Origin: an uncultured bacterium
Lineage (GTDB): Bacteria; Edwardsbacteria; AC1; EtOH8
Assembly: GCA_937958665.1 (NCBI GenBank)
Contig: CALGNM010000075.1
Location: 1 to 18,138, forward strand
Direction: 5' to 3'
DNA length: 18,138 nucleotides
Shown here: positions 1 through 8,541 of the stretch, one piece after another
Numbering within the stretch: the stretch's first letter is position 1
Layout: every line of letters begins with the position of its first letter
The notes under the pieces: model-generated
Database searches by the model: none
Told to the model about the DNA's origin: nothing
The model's input: only the letters and a program-made list of their open reading frames with translations
Made by a program: the position numbers and the translations under genes

Positions 1-725
1 TTGACCCTCCGTCCATAGTGCTTGCAGGCCAGGGCATGGGATAGCTCGTGGGAGATGATGGCCACGTAATTAAGGGCCACCAACAGAACCAGGCCCATTC
101 CTATCGAACCCTGGCTCTCCAACAGCGCGTATTTCCCTGATCCGGCCGCCTTCAGAAACGCCACCATTCCGGCCAGGGCCACCAAGCCGGCTGTCAACTG
201 AATCGGGCGGTAGAAGAACACCTTGAAACCGCCCTGATACAACATTCCCACCCACCGATCCAGATCCGGTATCGGCCATTGTTTCCGGGGAAGAGCCTTA
301 ATTGACTCCAACAGCCGGGGCAATGGCCGGCTGGTGCGGATGACCTTCAACAGGCGGCTATAGAAGGCTCGGGGACTTTCGCTTAAAAAACCGCCCTTGA
401 AAAGCTCCTGGATCAGGGTCCCCAGCCGGGAGAAGGCCAGGGTCCCGAAACGGCGGAAATACTCCACCAGTATCTCCTGAACCATCCGGCTGCCATCCAT
501 CAGGGAGAACAGGAAATAGTCCTTGACCGACAACCGTATGTAGCCCCGCCCCTCCGGAGAGCGGACCACATAGTAATCCTTGCCGTCCCGGCTGACGAAG
601 CGCACCTCCTCCCAGCCTGGCCTCAGGCGGGGCTGGCTCTTGGAGAAGTCCAGCCTTACGGCCAGCTTCTGCCAGAATCCTTTCGGATTTTTCGTTTGGT
701 CAGCGGGATTTCCGTTCATTTTCAT
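1..725 (-). CDS. M50-type (site-2-protease-like) membrane zinc metallopeptidase, N-terminal part, runs off the left edge
   Basis: About 241 codons are readable from ATG 725 (a second in-frame ATG lies at 719) and the frame is still open at base 1, so the C-terminus is missing. Residues 226-230 read HELSH followed by ALACKHYG, the HExxH zinc site of peptide zinc metalloproteases in the M50/site-2 protease group. It lies at the end of a hydrophobic segment (about 207-225), preceded by another (about 175-192), as expected for an intramembrane active site. Residues about 45-115 (YYVVRSPEGRGYIRLS, then LMDGSRMVQEIL and LFKGGFL) resemble the PqqD-like winged-helix region found at the front of such proteases. 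That resemblance is inference. The start lies 20-26 bp inside the end of nadD, suggesting translational coupling, with a GGG-rich Shine-Dalgarno-like stretch just upstream. The substrate is unknown. Confidence 0.8.
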   Translation of the reverse strand, partial: MKMNGNPADQTKNPKGFWQKLAVRLDFSKSQPRLRPGWEEVRFVSRDGKDYYVVRSPEGRGYIRLSVKDYFLFSLMDGSRMVQEILVEYFRRFGTLAFSRLGTLIQELFKGGFLSESPRAFYSRLLKVIRTSRPLPRLLESIKALPRKQWPIPDLDRWVGMLYQGGFKVFFYRPIQLTAGLVALAGMVAFLKAAGSGKYALLESQGSIGMGLVLLVALNYVAIISHELSHALACKHYGRRV

Positions 726-1347
726 TTAACCCTTTTTCACCCTTGCCGTTGTTTTGGCTAACTGATGCCAAATACAGCCCTTGGCGGGTGATGATTTCCT
801 CAATCCCAGCCGGTACCAGATACTTTATGCTCAGGCCGCGCCGCACTCTGTTCCGGATATCAGAAGCGCTGATCTCCAACAACCTTATCGGCAAGAACTC
901 TACCCGCCGCCTCCAGCACGGCTCTATCTGGCTGACCTCAAATCCGGGGCGGGACAGCACCACCACCCGGCAGATCCGGAAGATCCTTTCGGGATCCTTC
1001 CAGCTGGACAGGGTGGCCGCCTGGTCCAGCCCCATCAGCAGACAGAGCTCGGCCGCCGGATGCCTGGTGCGAATCGCCTCCAAGCTGTCAATGGTATATG
1101 AGGCTCCTGAAGTCCTCAACTCAAGATCGGCAGCCCTGAAGAGAGGATTGCCGGACAGGGCCCGTCTCACCATTTGGTAACGCAGCCCGGCGGGGGTGAT
1201 CCTGGCTTTCCTTTTGTGGGGGGGATTTCCCGAGGGGATGAACCACACCCGGGACAGCTTGAGGGCTTCGGCAGCCTGCTGGGCAGCCGCCATGTGCCCC
1301 AGGTGGATGGGGTCAAAGGTGCCTCCGAATATCCCGATTCGCTCCAC
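700..1347 (-). CDS. nadD: Nicotinate-nucleotide adenylyltransferase NadD
   Basis: Makes deamido-NAD from nicotinate mononucleotide and ATP, the adenylyl-transfer step of NAD biosynthesis in the cytosol. The 215-residue product opens with GIFGGTFDPIHLGH (residues 5-18), the nucleotidyltransferase signature with the paired-histidine motif. SGNPPHK follows near residue 40, and a late ISASDIRNR...G.SIKYLVP block matches the family's ISSTxIR...YLVP signature. Length is normal. The start codon is GTG at 1347, supported by AAGGGAG about 7 bases upstream. It lies 21 bp after bamD, and its last codons overlap the start of the M50 protease gene. The last 18 or so residues are polar and look like a non-conserved tail. 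Confidence 0.96.
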   Translation of the reverse strand: MERIGIFGGTFDPIHLGHMAAAQQAAEALKLSRVWFIPSGNPPHKRKARITPAGLRYQMVRRALSGNPLFRAADLELRTSGASYTIDSLEAIRTRHPAAELCLLMGLDQAATLSSWKDPERIFRICRVVVLSRPGFEVSQIEPCWRRRVEFLPIRLLEISASDIRNRVRRGLSIKYLVPAGIEEIITRQGLYLASVSQNNGKGEKGLNENERKSR

Positions 1348-1368
1348 TGGCCTGCTCCCTTGGTTCGC

Positions 1369-2073
1369 CTACGGTTGGCGGGCTTCCTGTCCGGTTGGGA
1401 TCGGCCCTGGTTTATCCCCTTTTTTTATTAGAGGCTCTACGGTCTGCAGCATAATAGATGCCTTGGCGGCCCACTGGGTGCCGGGAAACTCGCCGACCAC
1501 CCCTTGGAAATATATCTGGGCCGAAGAATATTCCTTCATTTTGTAATAGATCATCCCGGCCTCATAGTCCTTATGGGCCAGTTTGTCGTTGACCTTAGAC
1601 ATCAGTTCCTCCGCCTCCGCCCGGCTGCCGCCCTGGGGATACCTTTCGAAATACAGCTGAAGGGTGCTGCGGGCCTTCTCCCCGGTCTCGGCCTGGTCCA
1701 GGGCGTAATGGGGCGACATCCTAAAATAGGCGTAGGCCATCCGGTAGAGCCCCTTCTCGGCTAATGGGCTCGAGGCATAGTCGGTGGTCAGGTGGCGGTA
1801 CTCGTCGATGGCTGACTCATAGTCCTTGGTCAGCAGATAGCTTTCGCCCAGGTAATAGGAGGCTTCGGCTGCAATCCGGGTGCTGGAATAGTTGTAGATT
1901 ATCTCCTTGAAATCATCGATGGCGTCCACATACTTCCGGCGGTTGAAATTTTCCATACCCCGTGCGAAGGTGTCCTCGGCATCCAGCTTGGCCACCGTTC
2001 TCTTGCCGCCGCAGGAAGCTCCGGTCAGCATTAGAAACAAAGCGGCCAGCAGGACAGTGATTCTCTTGGTCAT
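1369..2073 (-). CDS. bamD: Outer membrane assembly lipoprotein BamD
   Basis: Lipoprotein of the BAM complex, which inserts beta-barrel proteins into the outer membrane. The 234-residue product starts with a lipoprotein signal (MTKR, a hydrophobic stretch, then the lipobox LTGASC with Cys21 as lipidation site). TPR-like helical repeats follow: FNRRKYVDAIDDFKEIIYNY, YLLTKDYESAIDEYRHLTTD and YYKMKEYSSAQIYFQGVV, each with the A..Y/F spacing and a following P or S. The frame is open upstream to 2250, but that part is the antisense-like shadow of comM. ATG 2073 has GAGG eight bases before it and gives a proper signal peptide. It lies 31 bp after comM. Its presence is the best evidence for a two-membrane cell. 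YfiO/BamD-family assignment is by pattern, and other TPR lipoproteins are possible but less likely. Confidence 0.9.
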   Translation of the reverse strand: MTKRITVLLAALFLMLTGASCGGKRTVAKLDAEDTFARGMENFNRRKYVDAIDDFKEIIYNYSSTRIAAEASYYLGESYLLTKDYESAIDEYRHLTTDYASSPLAEKGLYRMAYAYFRMSPHYALDQAETGEKARSTLQLYFERYPQGGSRAEAEELMSKVNDKLAHKDYEAGMIYYKMKEYSSAQIYFQGVVGEFPGTQWAAKASIMLQTVEPLIKKGDKPGPIPTGQEARQP

Positions 2074-2104
2074 CTTCAATCCTCGGTTATATTTATGATA
2101 TATT

Positions 2105-3643
2105 TTACTGGCCCCAGACGTTGCGGTCCAGGCTGCGATATTGGATGGCCTCGGCGATATGCCCCGGGCCGATCGACTCTGCCCCCTCCAGGTCGGCAAT
2201 GGTGCGGGAGACCTTAAGAATCCGGTCGTAGGCCCGGGCCGACAGGCCAAACTTGTTGATAGCCCCTCTCAACAGGTCCTCGCTGTCCTGCCCGATCTGG
2301 CAGTACTGTCGTATCTCCCGGGACTGCATGTGAGCATTGCAGAAAACGCTCTTCCTTCCCCGGTACCTGGCCAGCTGCACCTCCCGGGCCCGGTCCACCC
2401 GTAACTGGATGGCCGCCGAGCCTTCCCCCGGCTCCCGGCGGGACAGGTCCTGGTACTTCAGGGCCGGAACCTCGATATGGATGTCGATCCGATCCAGCAG
2501 CGGCCCGGAAACCCGGGACATATAGCGCTGGATGCTCTGGGGGCTGCAGTTGCACTCGTGATTGGGGTCTGTATAGTAGCCACAGGGGCAGGGATTCATG
2601 GCCGCGGCCAGCATAAAGGAGGCTGGAAAAGTCAGGGACATGGCCGCCCGGGAGATGGTGACCCGCCCGTCCTCCAGCGGCTGGCGCATCACCTCCAGCA
2701 CGTTTTTGTTGAATTCCGGAAGCTCGTCCAGGAACAGCACTCCGTGGTGTGCCAGCGATACCTCGCCCGGCCGGGGATGGGCGCCTCCACCGATCAGTCC
2801 GGCATCGCTGATGGTATGGTGCGGGGTCCTGAAGGGCCGGGTGGCCACTAAAGCCGAACCGGATGGCAACAGTCCGGCCACGCTGTGAATCTTGGTGGTC
2901 TCCAAGGCCTCCTCCAGGGACATCCGGGGCAGGATGGTGGGCAGCCGGCGGGCCAGCATGGTCTTGCCCGAGCCGGGGGGGCCAATCATCAGGATATTAT
3001 GGCCACCGGCCGCCGCCACCTCCAGGGCCCGTTTGACATGGTCCTGTCCCTTGACGTCAGAGAAATCCACCTGGTAGATCAGGCCGTCGCTAAAGATTTG
3101 CTTGAGATCCACCCGATGCGGCTCCAGCGATGTCCTCCGTCCGAAGAAATCAACCGCCTGCTTGAGGGTCTCCACCGGATAGACCTCAATCCCCTCGACA
3201 ATGGCCGCCTCCCTGGCATTCTGGGACGGCAACACCAGCTTTCGGAATCCGGCGTCCCTCATGGCCACCGCTATCGGCAGACTGCCCCGCACCGGACGCA
3301 GGCTGCCATCCAGCGACAACTCCCCCAGCACCGCCGTCCGGCTGAATTCGGCCCCAGCCAGCTGTCCATCGGCCGCCAGTATCCCCAGGGCAATCGGCAG
3401 GTCGAAGGCCGAACCCTCCTTCTTGATGTCGGCCGGGGCCAGGTTGACTGTGATCCGCTTGAGGGGGAAATAGAGCCCGGAGTTCTTGATGGCGCTCTCC
3501 ACCCTTTCCCTTGACTCCCGGACCGCATTGTCCGGCAAGCCCACCATTACGAATCCTGGCAGGTTGGAGCCAAGGTCGGTCTCGATCTCCACTTGGTAGG
3601 CTTCAATGCCCAGCACTGCCGAGGATATCAGCTTGGACAGCAT
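2105..3643 (-). CDS. comM: ComM/YifB-family AAA+ ATPase (Mg-chelatase-like)
   Basis: Hexameric AAA+ helicase of the ComM/YifB family, known in Vibrio and Acinetobacter to promote branch migration during natural transformation. In many other bacteria its role is undefined. The 512-residue product has the Lon-protease-like fold N-terminus ([20 protein letters not shown], then [21 protein letters not shown]). A Walker A GPPGSGKT lies at 221-228, Walker [12 protein letters not shown] at 301-311, and the arginine-finger-like LLDRIDIH at about 382-389. Cysteines 352, 354, 364 and 366 (CPCG and CNC) form the family's zinc-like cluster. Length matches full-length family members. ATG 3643 follows the GT-C gene's stop by one base and has GAGGTGAT upstream. 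The usual partner dprA is not visible nearby. Confidence 0.96.
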   Translation of the reverse strand: MLSKLISSAVLGIEAYQVEIETDLGSNLPGFVMVGLPDNAVRESRERVESAIKNSGLYFPLKRITVNLAPADIKKEGSAFDLPIALGILAADGQLAGAEFSRTAVLGELSLDGSLRPVRGSLPIAVAMRDAGFRKLVLPSQNAREAAIVEGIEVYPVETLKQAVDFFGRRTSLEPHRVDLKQIFSDGLIYQVDFSDVKGQDHVKRALEVAAAGGHNILMIGPPGSGKTMLARRLPTILPRMSLEEALETTKIHSVAGLLPSGSALVATRPFRTPHHTISDAGLIGGGAHPRPGEVSLAHHGVLFLDELPEFNKNVLEVMRQPLEDGRVTISRAAMSLTFPASFMLAAAMNPCPCGYYTDPNHECNCSPQSIQRYMSRVSGPLLDRIDIHIEVPALKYQDLSRREPGEGSAAIQLRVDRAREVQLARYRGRKSVFCNAHMQSREIRQYCQIGQDSEDLLRGAINKFGLSARAYDRILKVSRTIADLEGAESIGPGHIAEAIQYRSLDRNVWGQ

Positions 3644-3644
3644 A

Positions 3645-5177
3645 TCACCTCGCTCGCACTTTGATCTGGATGGTGTCCGGCCTCAGAGACCCGCTGGTCA
3701 AAAACAGCAATGGGCCGGAACCCTTGACCAGCTTGAACGACGACCTGATCCCCTGGTCCAGCCTTTGGTACTCGTCCCGCTCCACCAGCAATCCCACCTC
3801 TCCGCCTTGGGCCAGGACCTCTTCCAGCTGGGCCGGCTCCCTTCGGATATCGGCTCCCACCCCGGAATAGAAAAGCAACAGGTTGTTGAGTCCGTGGTAG
3901 TCCAGTCGGTAACCGATGATGCCGGCCCCCAGGCGGTGATAGTATCGGACATAGGGGGCGACCCGCCTGACCTCCAAGGAGCGCTCCTTGTCGATGCGCA
4001 GAGGGGTAAAGTTGATGGCCGCCCCGGCCGCCAGGGACAGCACCAGCACCGATCGGTAGAGCCGGGTGTGCCATACATCCAGCTTCATCCAGCCCACTGC
4101 CGGGCCGGCCGCCAGCAGGGCCAAAACGGGGAAGGCCGGCATAAAATACCAGATCCGTCTAGCCTCCATGAAGCTCAGGACCAGCAGATACGACAGCAAC
4201 CAGACCAATAGCAGGGACCGGTCCGCCAGTTTCCGGTCGGTCAGGTATTCCCGAATGGAGACCGCCAGCCCCCATAGCGCCAACGGAAGCCAAGGCCAGT
4301 AATACTTCAGCAGGTCTTTCAGGTAAGACAGGTGCTCCCACCAGTTCCCGGCTCCCTCCTGGCGGGAAAACCCCCGGGCCAGGATCAGCCATCCGAAATG
4401 GAGGTGGACGAACCTGTCCCCCCACTGGATTATTTGGTACACGTACCACCAGCCCCCGGCAATTGCGAACAGAACCACCGCTCCAACGAACTGAGGGCTC
4501 CGAAGAGATTCCCAATTTCGCTGAACAACCAGCCATAGTATAACGATAAGGAAGGGGAACATCCCCAGCACGCTCTTTTCCAGCACCGCCGCCCCGCAGG
4601 CCAAAGCCCACAGCAGAAACCATCGGCGATCTTCCCTGGCTCCTTTCCAGCCGAAAAATAGCGCAACTACCACGAAGAAGGACAAGCTGACATCCATCAT
4701 CCCCCGCCGGGAATAGCGGATAAAGGGCTGGGTCAGGGCCAGGACCAGGGCCGACATCAAGCCGTAACGGGCGTCCCTCAACTCCCGCCCCAGGCAGAAG
4801 ACCAGCCAAATGGTAAGGGTCCCCAAGATGGCCGAGGGAAGCCTGGCGGCGTATTCCCCCACCCCAAACAACCGATAGGCGGCGGCCTGCAGCCACATGA
4901 ACAACGGGGGGTTGTCGAAGGTGGGGCGGCCATTATAGTGCATGGTCAGCCAATCGCCGCTGGAGAATATCTCCCTGGCTTTCTGAGCGTAATATCCGTC
5001 ATCCCATGCCGCCAGTCCCATTTCTCCCAGCTTGGAGAAGGCCAGCACCGAGAACAGCAGGAGCACTGCCGCCAGCCTCATCTGATCCTGGGACAGGGCC
5101 CGATCCAATCCGTCCCGAATCTCCTCCATCCACCGGTGCCGGATGCCCATCATCCTCCGAACATTTGATGGTGGCAC
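3645..5177 (-). CDS. ArnT/PMT-like GT-C glycosyltransferase, polytopic membrane protein
   Basis: Probable membrane enzyme that moves a sugar from a polyprenyl-phosphate donor to an acceptor on the outer face of the inner membrane (lipid A core, protein or polysaccharide). The 510-residue product has roughly ten or more hydrophobic segments. The GT-C signature is present: [13 protein letters not shown] with acidic residues 59-60 in the first periplasmic loop, then GDW and [12 protein letters not shown] (about residues 88-99), close to the DxPPL...WL pattern of ArnT/GT39/GT83 enzymes. A soluble C-terminal region (about 400-510) follows the last helix. The acceptor cannot be read. The start is uncertain: GTG 5177 gives the longest frame, but ATG 5153 or 5150 (next to GGAGG at the GT2 stop) or ATG 5129 are possible. 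It overlaps the GT2 gene, so the two are probably translated together. Confidence 0.85.
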   Translation of the reverse strand: MPPSNVRRMMGIRHRWMEEIRDGLDRALSQDQMRLAAVLLLFSVLAFSKLGEMGLAAWDDGYYAQKAREIFSSGDWLTMHYNGRPTFDNPPLFMWLQAAAYRLFGVGEYAARLPSAILGTLTIWLVFCLGRELRDARYGLMSALVLALTQPFIRYSRRGMMDVSLSFFVVVALFFGWKGAREDRRWFLLWALACGAAVLEKSVLGMFPFLIVILWLVVQRNWESLRSPQFVGAVVLFAIAGGWWYVYQIIQWGDRFVHLHFGWLILARGFSRQEGAGNWWEHLSYLKDLLKYYWPWLPLALWGLAVSIREYLTDRKLADRSLLLVWLLSYLLVLSFMEARRIWYFMPAFPVLALLAAGPAVGWMKLDVWHTRLYRSVLVLSLAAGAAINFTPLRIDKERSLEVRRVAPYVRYYHRLGAGIIGYRLDYHGLNNLLLFYSGVGADIRREPAQLEEVLAQGGEVGLLVERDEYQRLDQGIRSSFKLVKGSGPLLFLTSGSLRPDTIQIKVRAR

Positions 5178-5887
5178 AGCCCCATTTTCTGCAGGCGGTA
5201 TAACAGGGCGGTCTGCAGACAGCCCAGGCCATACTTCAAGCTGCGGGAAAAATTGATGGACGATGCCTCCCGGAAATATTTGGTGGGGCAGGTGATCTCG
5301 GCCACCCGGAACCCCTGGAACAGGATCTGGGACAGCATTTGGTTGTCGAACACAAAATCATCGCTATTCCCCTGCCAGGGAACGCTTTCCAACACCCGGC
5401 GGCTGAAGGCCCGGTATCCGGTGTGGTACTCCGACAGTTTCTGCCCCATCAGCAGGTTCTGAACCATGGTCAAGACCCGGTTGGCATAGTACTTGTAGCG
5501 TGGCATGCCTCCCCGGATCGCCTGGCCACCCAAAATCCGCGACCCCAGCACCACATCGTACTCACCAGACCTCAGCAGGGCCACCATGGCCGGGATCAGC
5601 TTCGGGGTGTACTGGTAGTCGGGATGCAGCATTACAACTATTTCCGCCCCCAGCTCCAGGGCTTTGGTATAACAGGTTTTTTGATTCCCGCCGTATCCCA
5701 GGTTTTTTGGATGGATGAATGTGTCCATCCCCAGCCGGCGGGCGATCTCGGCCGTCCGGTCATGGCTGGCGTCGTCCACCAGCACCACCCGGTCGACCGA
5801 CCCGGCGGGAATATCCCGGTAAGTGTCCTCCAAGGTCCGGGCCGCATTATAGGCCGGCAATACCACCACCACCATGGTCTGTACCAT
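5150..5887 (-). CDS. GT2 glycosyltransferase, dolichol-phosphate-mannose/glucose synthase-like
   Basis: Likely transfers a nucleotide-activated sugar to a polyprenyl phosphate on the cytoplasmic face. The 245-residue product has the GT-A start ([14 protein letters not shown], residues 6-19), VDDASHDRT (37-45, nucleotide and metal contacts), [10 protein letters not shown] (62-71), LHPDYQY (88-94, the DxD-equivalent) and GSR (115-117). [15 protein letters not shown] (153-167) is typical of the DPM/DPG-synthase-like subgroup. It has no C-terminal membrane helices, so it resembles the soluble DPM1 type. ATG 5887 follows the yraN stop by one base. A second in-frame ATG at 5875 is also possible. 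Pairing with the overlapping GT-C gene suggests a two-step pathway in which this enzyme charges the lipid carrier that the GT-C enzyme uses. The sugar is not predictable. Confidence 0.9.
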   Translation of the reverse strand: MVQTMVVVVLPAYNAARTLEDTYRDIPAGSVDRVVLVDDASHDRTAEIARRLGMDTFIHPKNLGYGGNQKTCYTKALELGAEIVVMLHPDYQYTPKLIPAMVALLRSGEYDVVLGSRILGGQAIRGGMPRYKYYANRVLTMVQNLLMGQKLSEYHTGYRAFSRRVLESVPWQGNSDDFVFDNQMLSQILFQGFRVAEITCPTKYFREASSINFSRSLKYGLGCLQTALLYRLQKMGLCHHQMFGG

Positions 5888-5888
5888 T

Positions 5889-6260
5889 CTACCTGGGGTT
5901 TATCCTGAATGCATCGGCAATATGCTCCACCATTCTACGAGAGCCATCCAGCCGGACGGTCACCACATCAAATCGGCAGTCCACCCGGCCGTAGAGTCCC
6001 TGGCGGAAAAGATAGCGCTGGGCGATCCTGGCTATCTGAAGCTGTTTGGCTGGGGTCACCGCCAGGGAGGGGCGTCCGAACCTCTCCGAAAGGCGGGTTT
6101 TGACTTCAATGAACACCAGCACCTTCCCGTCATAGGCGATGATGTCGATTTCACCATCCCGGCCGGAGCGCCAGTTGCGCTCGGCGATGGCAAAGCCCTT
6201 CTCCAAAAGAAAAGAGACGGCCAGATCCTCTCCCAGTTTCCCGGCGGGCGTCTCTTTCAT
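5889..6260 (-). CDS. yraN: YraN/UPF0102 family nuclease-like protein
   Basis: Small protein of the UPF0102 family, which has a restriction-endonuclease-like fold but no settled function. The 123-residue product has [16 protein letters not shown] at 8-23, E37 and D39 in DGEIDII, and IEVKTR at 51-56, giving the E...D...ExK layout of PD-(D/E)xK enzymes. The frame stays open to 6434, but that extension runs antisense-like through rnhB. ATG 6260 forms an ATGA overlap with the rnhB stop and gives the family's usual length of about 120. It sits directly after rnhB, its usual place in many genomes. Confidence 0.94.
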   Translation of the reverse strand: MKETPAGKLGEDLAVSFLLEKGFAIAERNWRSGRDGEIDIIAYDGKVLVFIEVKTRLSERFGRPSLAVTPAKQLQIARIAQRYLFRQGLYGRVDCRFDVVTVRLDGSRRMVEHIADAFRINPR

Positions 6261-6907
6261 ATTCCAGTTTCCAACAGCGCCCTGACCGGGGCGAAGGTCC
6301 TCCGGTGGATGGGACAGGGCCCATAGCGGTGCAGGGTTTCCATATGCTCTGGGGTGCCGTATCCCCGGTGGCGGTCGAACCGGTATTGGGGATACCGGCC
6401 ATGCCACTGATCCATCAGCGAATCCCTCAGACACTTGGCCACGATGGAAGCCGCCGCCACCGACAGGCTGAGTCTATCGCCCCCCACCAAGGCTTTGAGC
6501 GGAAAACACCCGGCGGAGGCAGGCAGCGGAGGCAGCCGGTTGCCGTCTATCAGGGCCAGCTCCGGCTTCAGCCTCAGTCCACACAGGGCCAAACCCATGG
6601 CCCGCAGGGCCGACTGCAGGATATTGGTGCGGTCGATCTCATCCGAGTCGACGATGCCCACCCCCACCGCCAGGGCGGTATCCATGATCCCCTCCAAAGC
6701 CTCCCGCCGCCGGGCTGGGCTGAGTTTCTTGGAATCGTCGGTCCCCGGCAGGACGGCATCTGGCGGCAGAACCACCGCCGCCGCCACCACCGGACCGGCC
6801 AGCGGACCCCGGCCGGCCTCGTCCACACCGGCCAGCATTCCGTAACCCTGCTGCCGGAGGGCCAGGTCGTAATGGATCAGACCACCGTTTTGGACCCGGC
6901 CAGACAC
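6257..6907 (-). CDS. rnhB: Ribonuclease HII
   Basis: Cuts the RNA strand of RNA/DNA hybrids and single ribonucleotides misincorporated in DNA. The 216-residue product has the signature GVDEAGRGPLAGPVVAAAVV (residues 27-46) with catalytic D29 and E30. ALIDGN supplies D121 and VGGDRLSLSVAAASIVAK supplies D144, completing the four-acid site. DSKKL (58-62) and the late RFDRHRGYGTPEH block are also family hallmarks. Length is normal. The start is GTG 6907, with AGGG in the sequence just upstream, four bases after the rplS stop. The stop overlaps the yraN start (ATGA). Confidence 0.97.
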   Translation of the reverse strand: MSGRVQNGGLIHYDLALRQQGYGMLAGVDEAGRGPLAGPVVAAAVVLPPDAVLPGTDDSKKLSPARRREALEGIMDTALAVGVGIVDSDEIDRTNILQSALRAMGLALCGLRLKPELALIDGNRLPPLPASAGCFPLKALVGGDRLSLSVAAASIVAKCLRDSLMDQWHGRYPQYRFDRHRGYGTPEHMETLHRYGPCPIHRRTFAPVRALLETGI

Positions 6908-6911
6908 GGCC

Positions 6912-7286
6912 CTATTTGACGGCCGATTCGGTCGTCTCCCGCTTCTGGGCCACCTTGGCAGCCTTGCCGGTCAGCTGGCGCAGGTAGTAAAGCTTGGCCC
7001 GCCGGACATCACCCCGCTTGAGCACCGCGATGTTGGCGATATTGGGCGAATGCAATGGGAAGATCCGCTCCACCCCCACCCCGCCGGAGATCTTCCGGAC
7101 GGTGAACGAGGCGCTCAGGCCCCGGCCCCGCCGCTGGATGACCACACCTTGGAACGCCTGCAGGCGCTCCTTGTCGCCCTCGATCACCCTGACCTGCACC
7201 TTGACGGTGTCCCCGGCCCGGAAATCCGGCAGGCCGGTCTTGGCCTGCTCGGCCTCGATGCTCTTGATTACCGCTTGTTTGTTCAT
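6912..7286 (-). CDS. rplS: 50S ribosomal protein L19
   Basis: Large-subunit protein at the interface with the 30S subunit. The product of about 124 residues contains [60 protein letters not shown] and [13 protein letters not shown], all standard L19 blocks. Two ATGs stand in tandem at 7289 and 7286. AGGAGG lies two bases before the first and five before the second, so 7286 is the better start. It follows trmD by about 20 bp and precedes rnhB, the common bacterial order. The tail is short and rich in charged residues. Confidence 0.97.
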   Translation of the reverse strand: MNKQAVIKSIEAEQAKTGLPDFRAGDTVKVQVRVIEGDKERLQAFQGVVIQRRGRGLSASFTVRKISGGVGVERIFPLHSPNIANIAVLKRGDVRRAKLYYLRQLTGKAAKVAQKRETTESAVK

Positions 7287-7307
7287 CATAACCTCCTGAT
7301 GTTTATT

Positions 7308-8033
7308 TTATTGATTTGTTTCCTCACTCTCCAGCAATGACCTGTCTTCCCGGCTGAGGTCAGCCTTGGTCAGCAGGTCTGGCCGGTGCTTCTTGGTCAG
7401 GGCCAGTGCCTGGCCCCTCCTCCACCGCCTGATCTGCTCATGGTTGCCTGAACGCAGCACCTCCGGGACCCTCATCCCCCGGAACTCCTCGGGCCGGGTG
7501 TAGTGGGGATGATCAAGCAGTCCGTTCTCAAATGAGTCCCGGTTGGCCGATTCGGGGTCGGAGATGGCCCCCGGCAGCAGCCGAACTATGGAGTCGATGA
7601 CTGCCAGGGCCGCCGGCTCTCCACCCGACAGGATGAAGTCGCCCAGCGATATATCCAAATCGACCAGGGTCCGCACCCGCTCGTCAATGTCCTTGTAGTG
7701 GCCGCACAGAAAAGCCAGATGGTCCTCTTGGGACAGCTCCCGGGCCAGCTCCTGGTTGTAGACCCTGCCCCGGGGGGAGAGCAGTATCAGCCGGGCCCGG
7801 GGATCCTCCTTCACCTGTTCCACCGCCTCGAAGATGGGCTCCGGCTTCATCACCATCCCCGGCCCTCCTCCGTAGGGCACATCGTCGCACACCCGGTGCC
7901 GATCATGGGCGAAGTCCCGGATGTTCAGAATATTGAAGCCTACCAGACCCTTCTTCTGGGCCTGCCCGATTATGCTCTTGTCCAACACCGGAGGGAACAT
8001 CTCGGGAAACAGGGTCAGTACCTCTATCCTCAC
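7308..8033 (-). CDS. trmD: tRNA (guanine-37-N1)-methyltransferase TrmD
   Basis: Adds the m1G37 methyl group 3' of the anticodon, which prevents +1 frameshifting; works as a SPOUT-fold dimer. The 241-residue product starts RIEVLTLFPEMF. It contains DVPYGGGPGMVMKPEP (51-66), LSPRGRVYNQ (85-94), the knot segment ISLGDFILSGGEPAALAVID (128-147), R151 in RLLPGA, and NRDSFENGLLDHPHYTRPEE with the catalytic-type Asp at 166. The SAM-loop motif is CGHYKDIDERV rather than the proteobacterial CGRYEGIDERV, with Lys114 where E. coli has Glu116. This variant also occurs in other phyla, as far as I recall. The start is GTG 8033, overlapping the rimM stop as GTGA, with AAGGA upstream. Confidence 0.97.
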   Translation of the reverse strand: MRIEVLTLFPEMFPPVLDKSIIGQAQKKGLVGFNILNIRDFAHDRHRVCDDVPYGGGPGMVMKPEPIFEAVEQVKEDPRARLILLSPRGRVYNQELARELSQEDHLAFLCGHYKDIDERVRTLVDLDISLGDFILSGGEPAALAVIDSIVRLLPGAISDPESANRDSFENGLLDHPHYTRPEEFRGMRVPEVLRSGNHEQIRRWRRGQALALTKKHRPDLLTKADLSREDRSLLESEETNQ

Positions 8034-8518
8034 CTCAATCCTTCCACGTCCCGAATCTCCATCACTCCCCGCTCCAGGTCGATCCGTTGGATGATGTCGC
8101 CCCTGGCTGGCACATAAAACCCGCCCGATTCGTCCTTTACCAGATAAATGTCCCCGGAGGGGGTTTCCTCAATCTGGGATATATTCCCCAGATGCTGTCC
8201 CTGGGGGGAGACCACGGCCAACCCCAGCAGCTGAAAGGTGTAATAGCGGCCGGGTTCAAGTTGCCTCAGCCGGCTGGCGGGTATGGCTAGATCAGCCCCC
8301 CGCCATCGGTCGGCTTCCTCCAAGCTGCAGATTTCGGTAAGCTTGATTAAGCCGTAGCGGTTCTGAGGAACGAATCCCTCTACCGTCACCTCCTGGATCC
8401 GTCCCTCCAGCGCCAGCAATAGCGATTCCCCGGGCAGAAAACGCTTGGGGTTGTCTGTCTCCACCCGAACCTTCAGCTGGCCCTTGATGCCGTGGCTCCT
8501 GACAACGGTGGCCACCAC
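8030..8518 (-). CDS. rimM: Ribosome maturation factor RimM
   Basis: Assembly factor that binds S19 and helps 30S head maturation. The product contains VVRSHGIKGQLKVRVETDNPKRF (N-terminal barrel), ICSLEEADRWRGADLAIP, then the PRC-barrel part beginning GRYYTFQLLGL with a following GDIYLVKDESGGFYVPA and DIIQRIDLERGVMEI. All are family blocks. The canonical-codon start is GTG 8518 (or GTG 8515), giving about 162 residues. However, the reading frame upstream encodes DLI directly before VVATVV, which fits the missing first half of the initial beta strand. No ATG, GTG or TTG exists there. CTG 8524, or ATA 8545 (which has TGGAG eight bases upstream and touches the khpA stop), are the only candidates. 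The gene overlaps trmD by four bases. Confidence 0.94.
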   Translation of the reverse strand: MVATVVRSHGIKGQLKVRVETDNPKRFLPGESLLLALEGRIQEVTVEGFVPQNRYGLIKLTEICSLEEADRWRGADLAIPASRLRQLEPGRYYTFQLLGLAVVSPQGQHLGNISQIEETPSGDIYLVKDESGGFYVPARGDIIQRIDLERGVMEIRDVEGLR

Positions 8519-8541
8519 TATCAGGTCGTTGCGGGCAGCCT

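Noticed and set aside
1369-2250. Longer form of BamD with 59 extra N-terminal residues
   Set aside because: The extension overlaps the comM coding end, is P/R/S-rich, and would bury the lipoprotein signal; ATG 2073 has a good ribosome binding site.
5889-6434. Longer form of YraN with 58 extra N-terminal residues
   Set aside because: The extension lies within rnhB in another frame, and the family starts at the ATG overlapping the rnhB stop.
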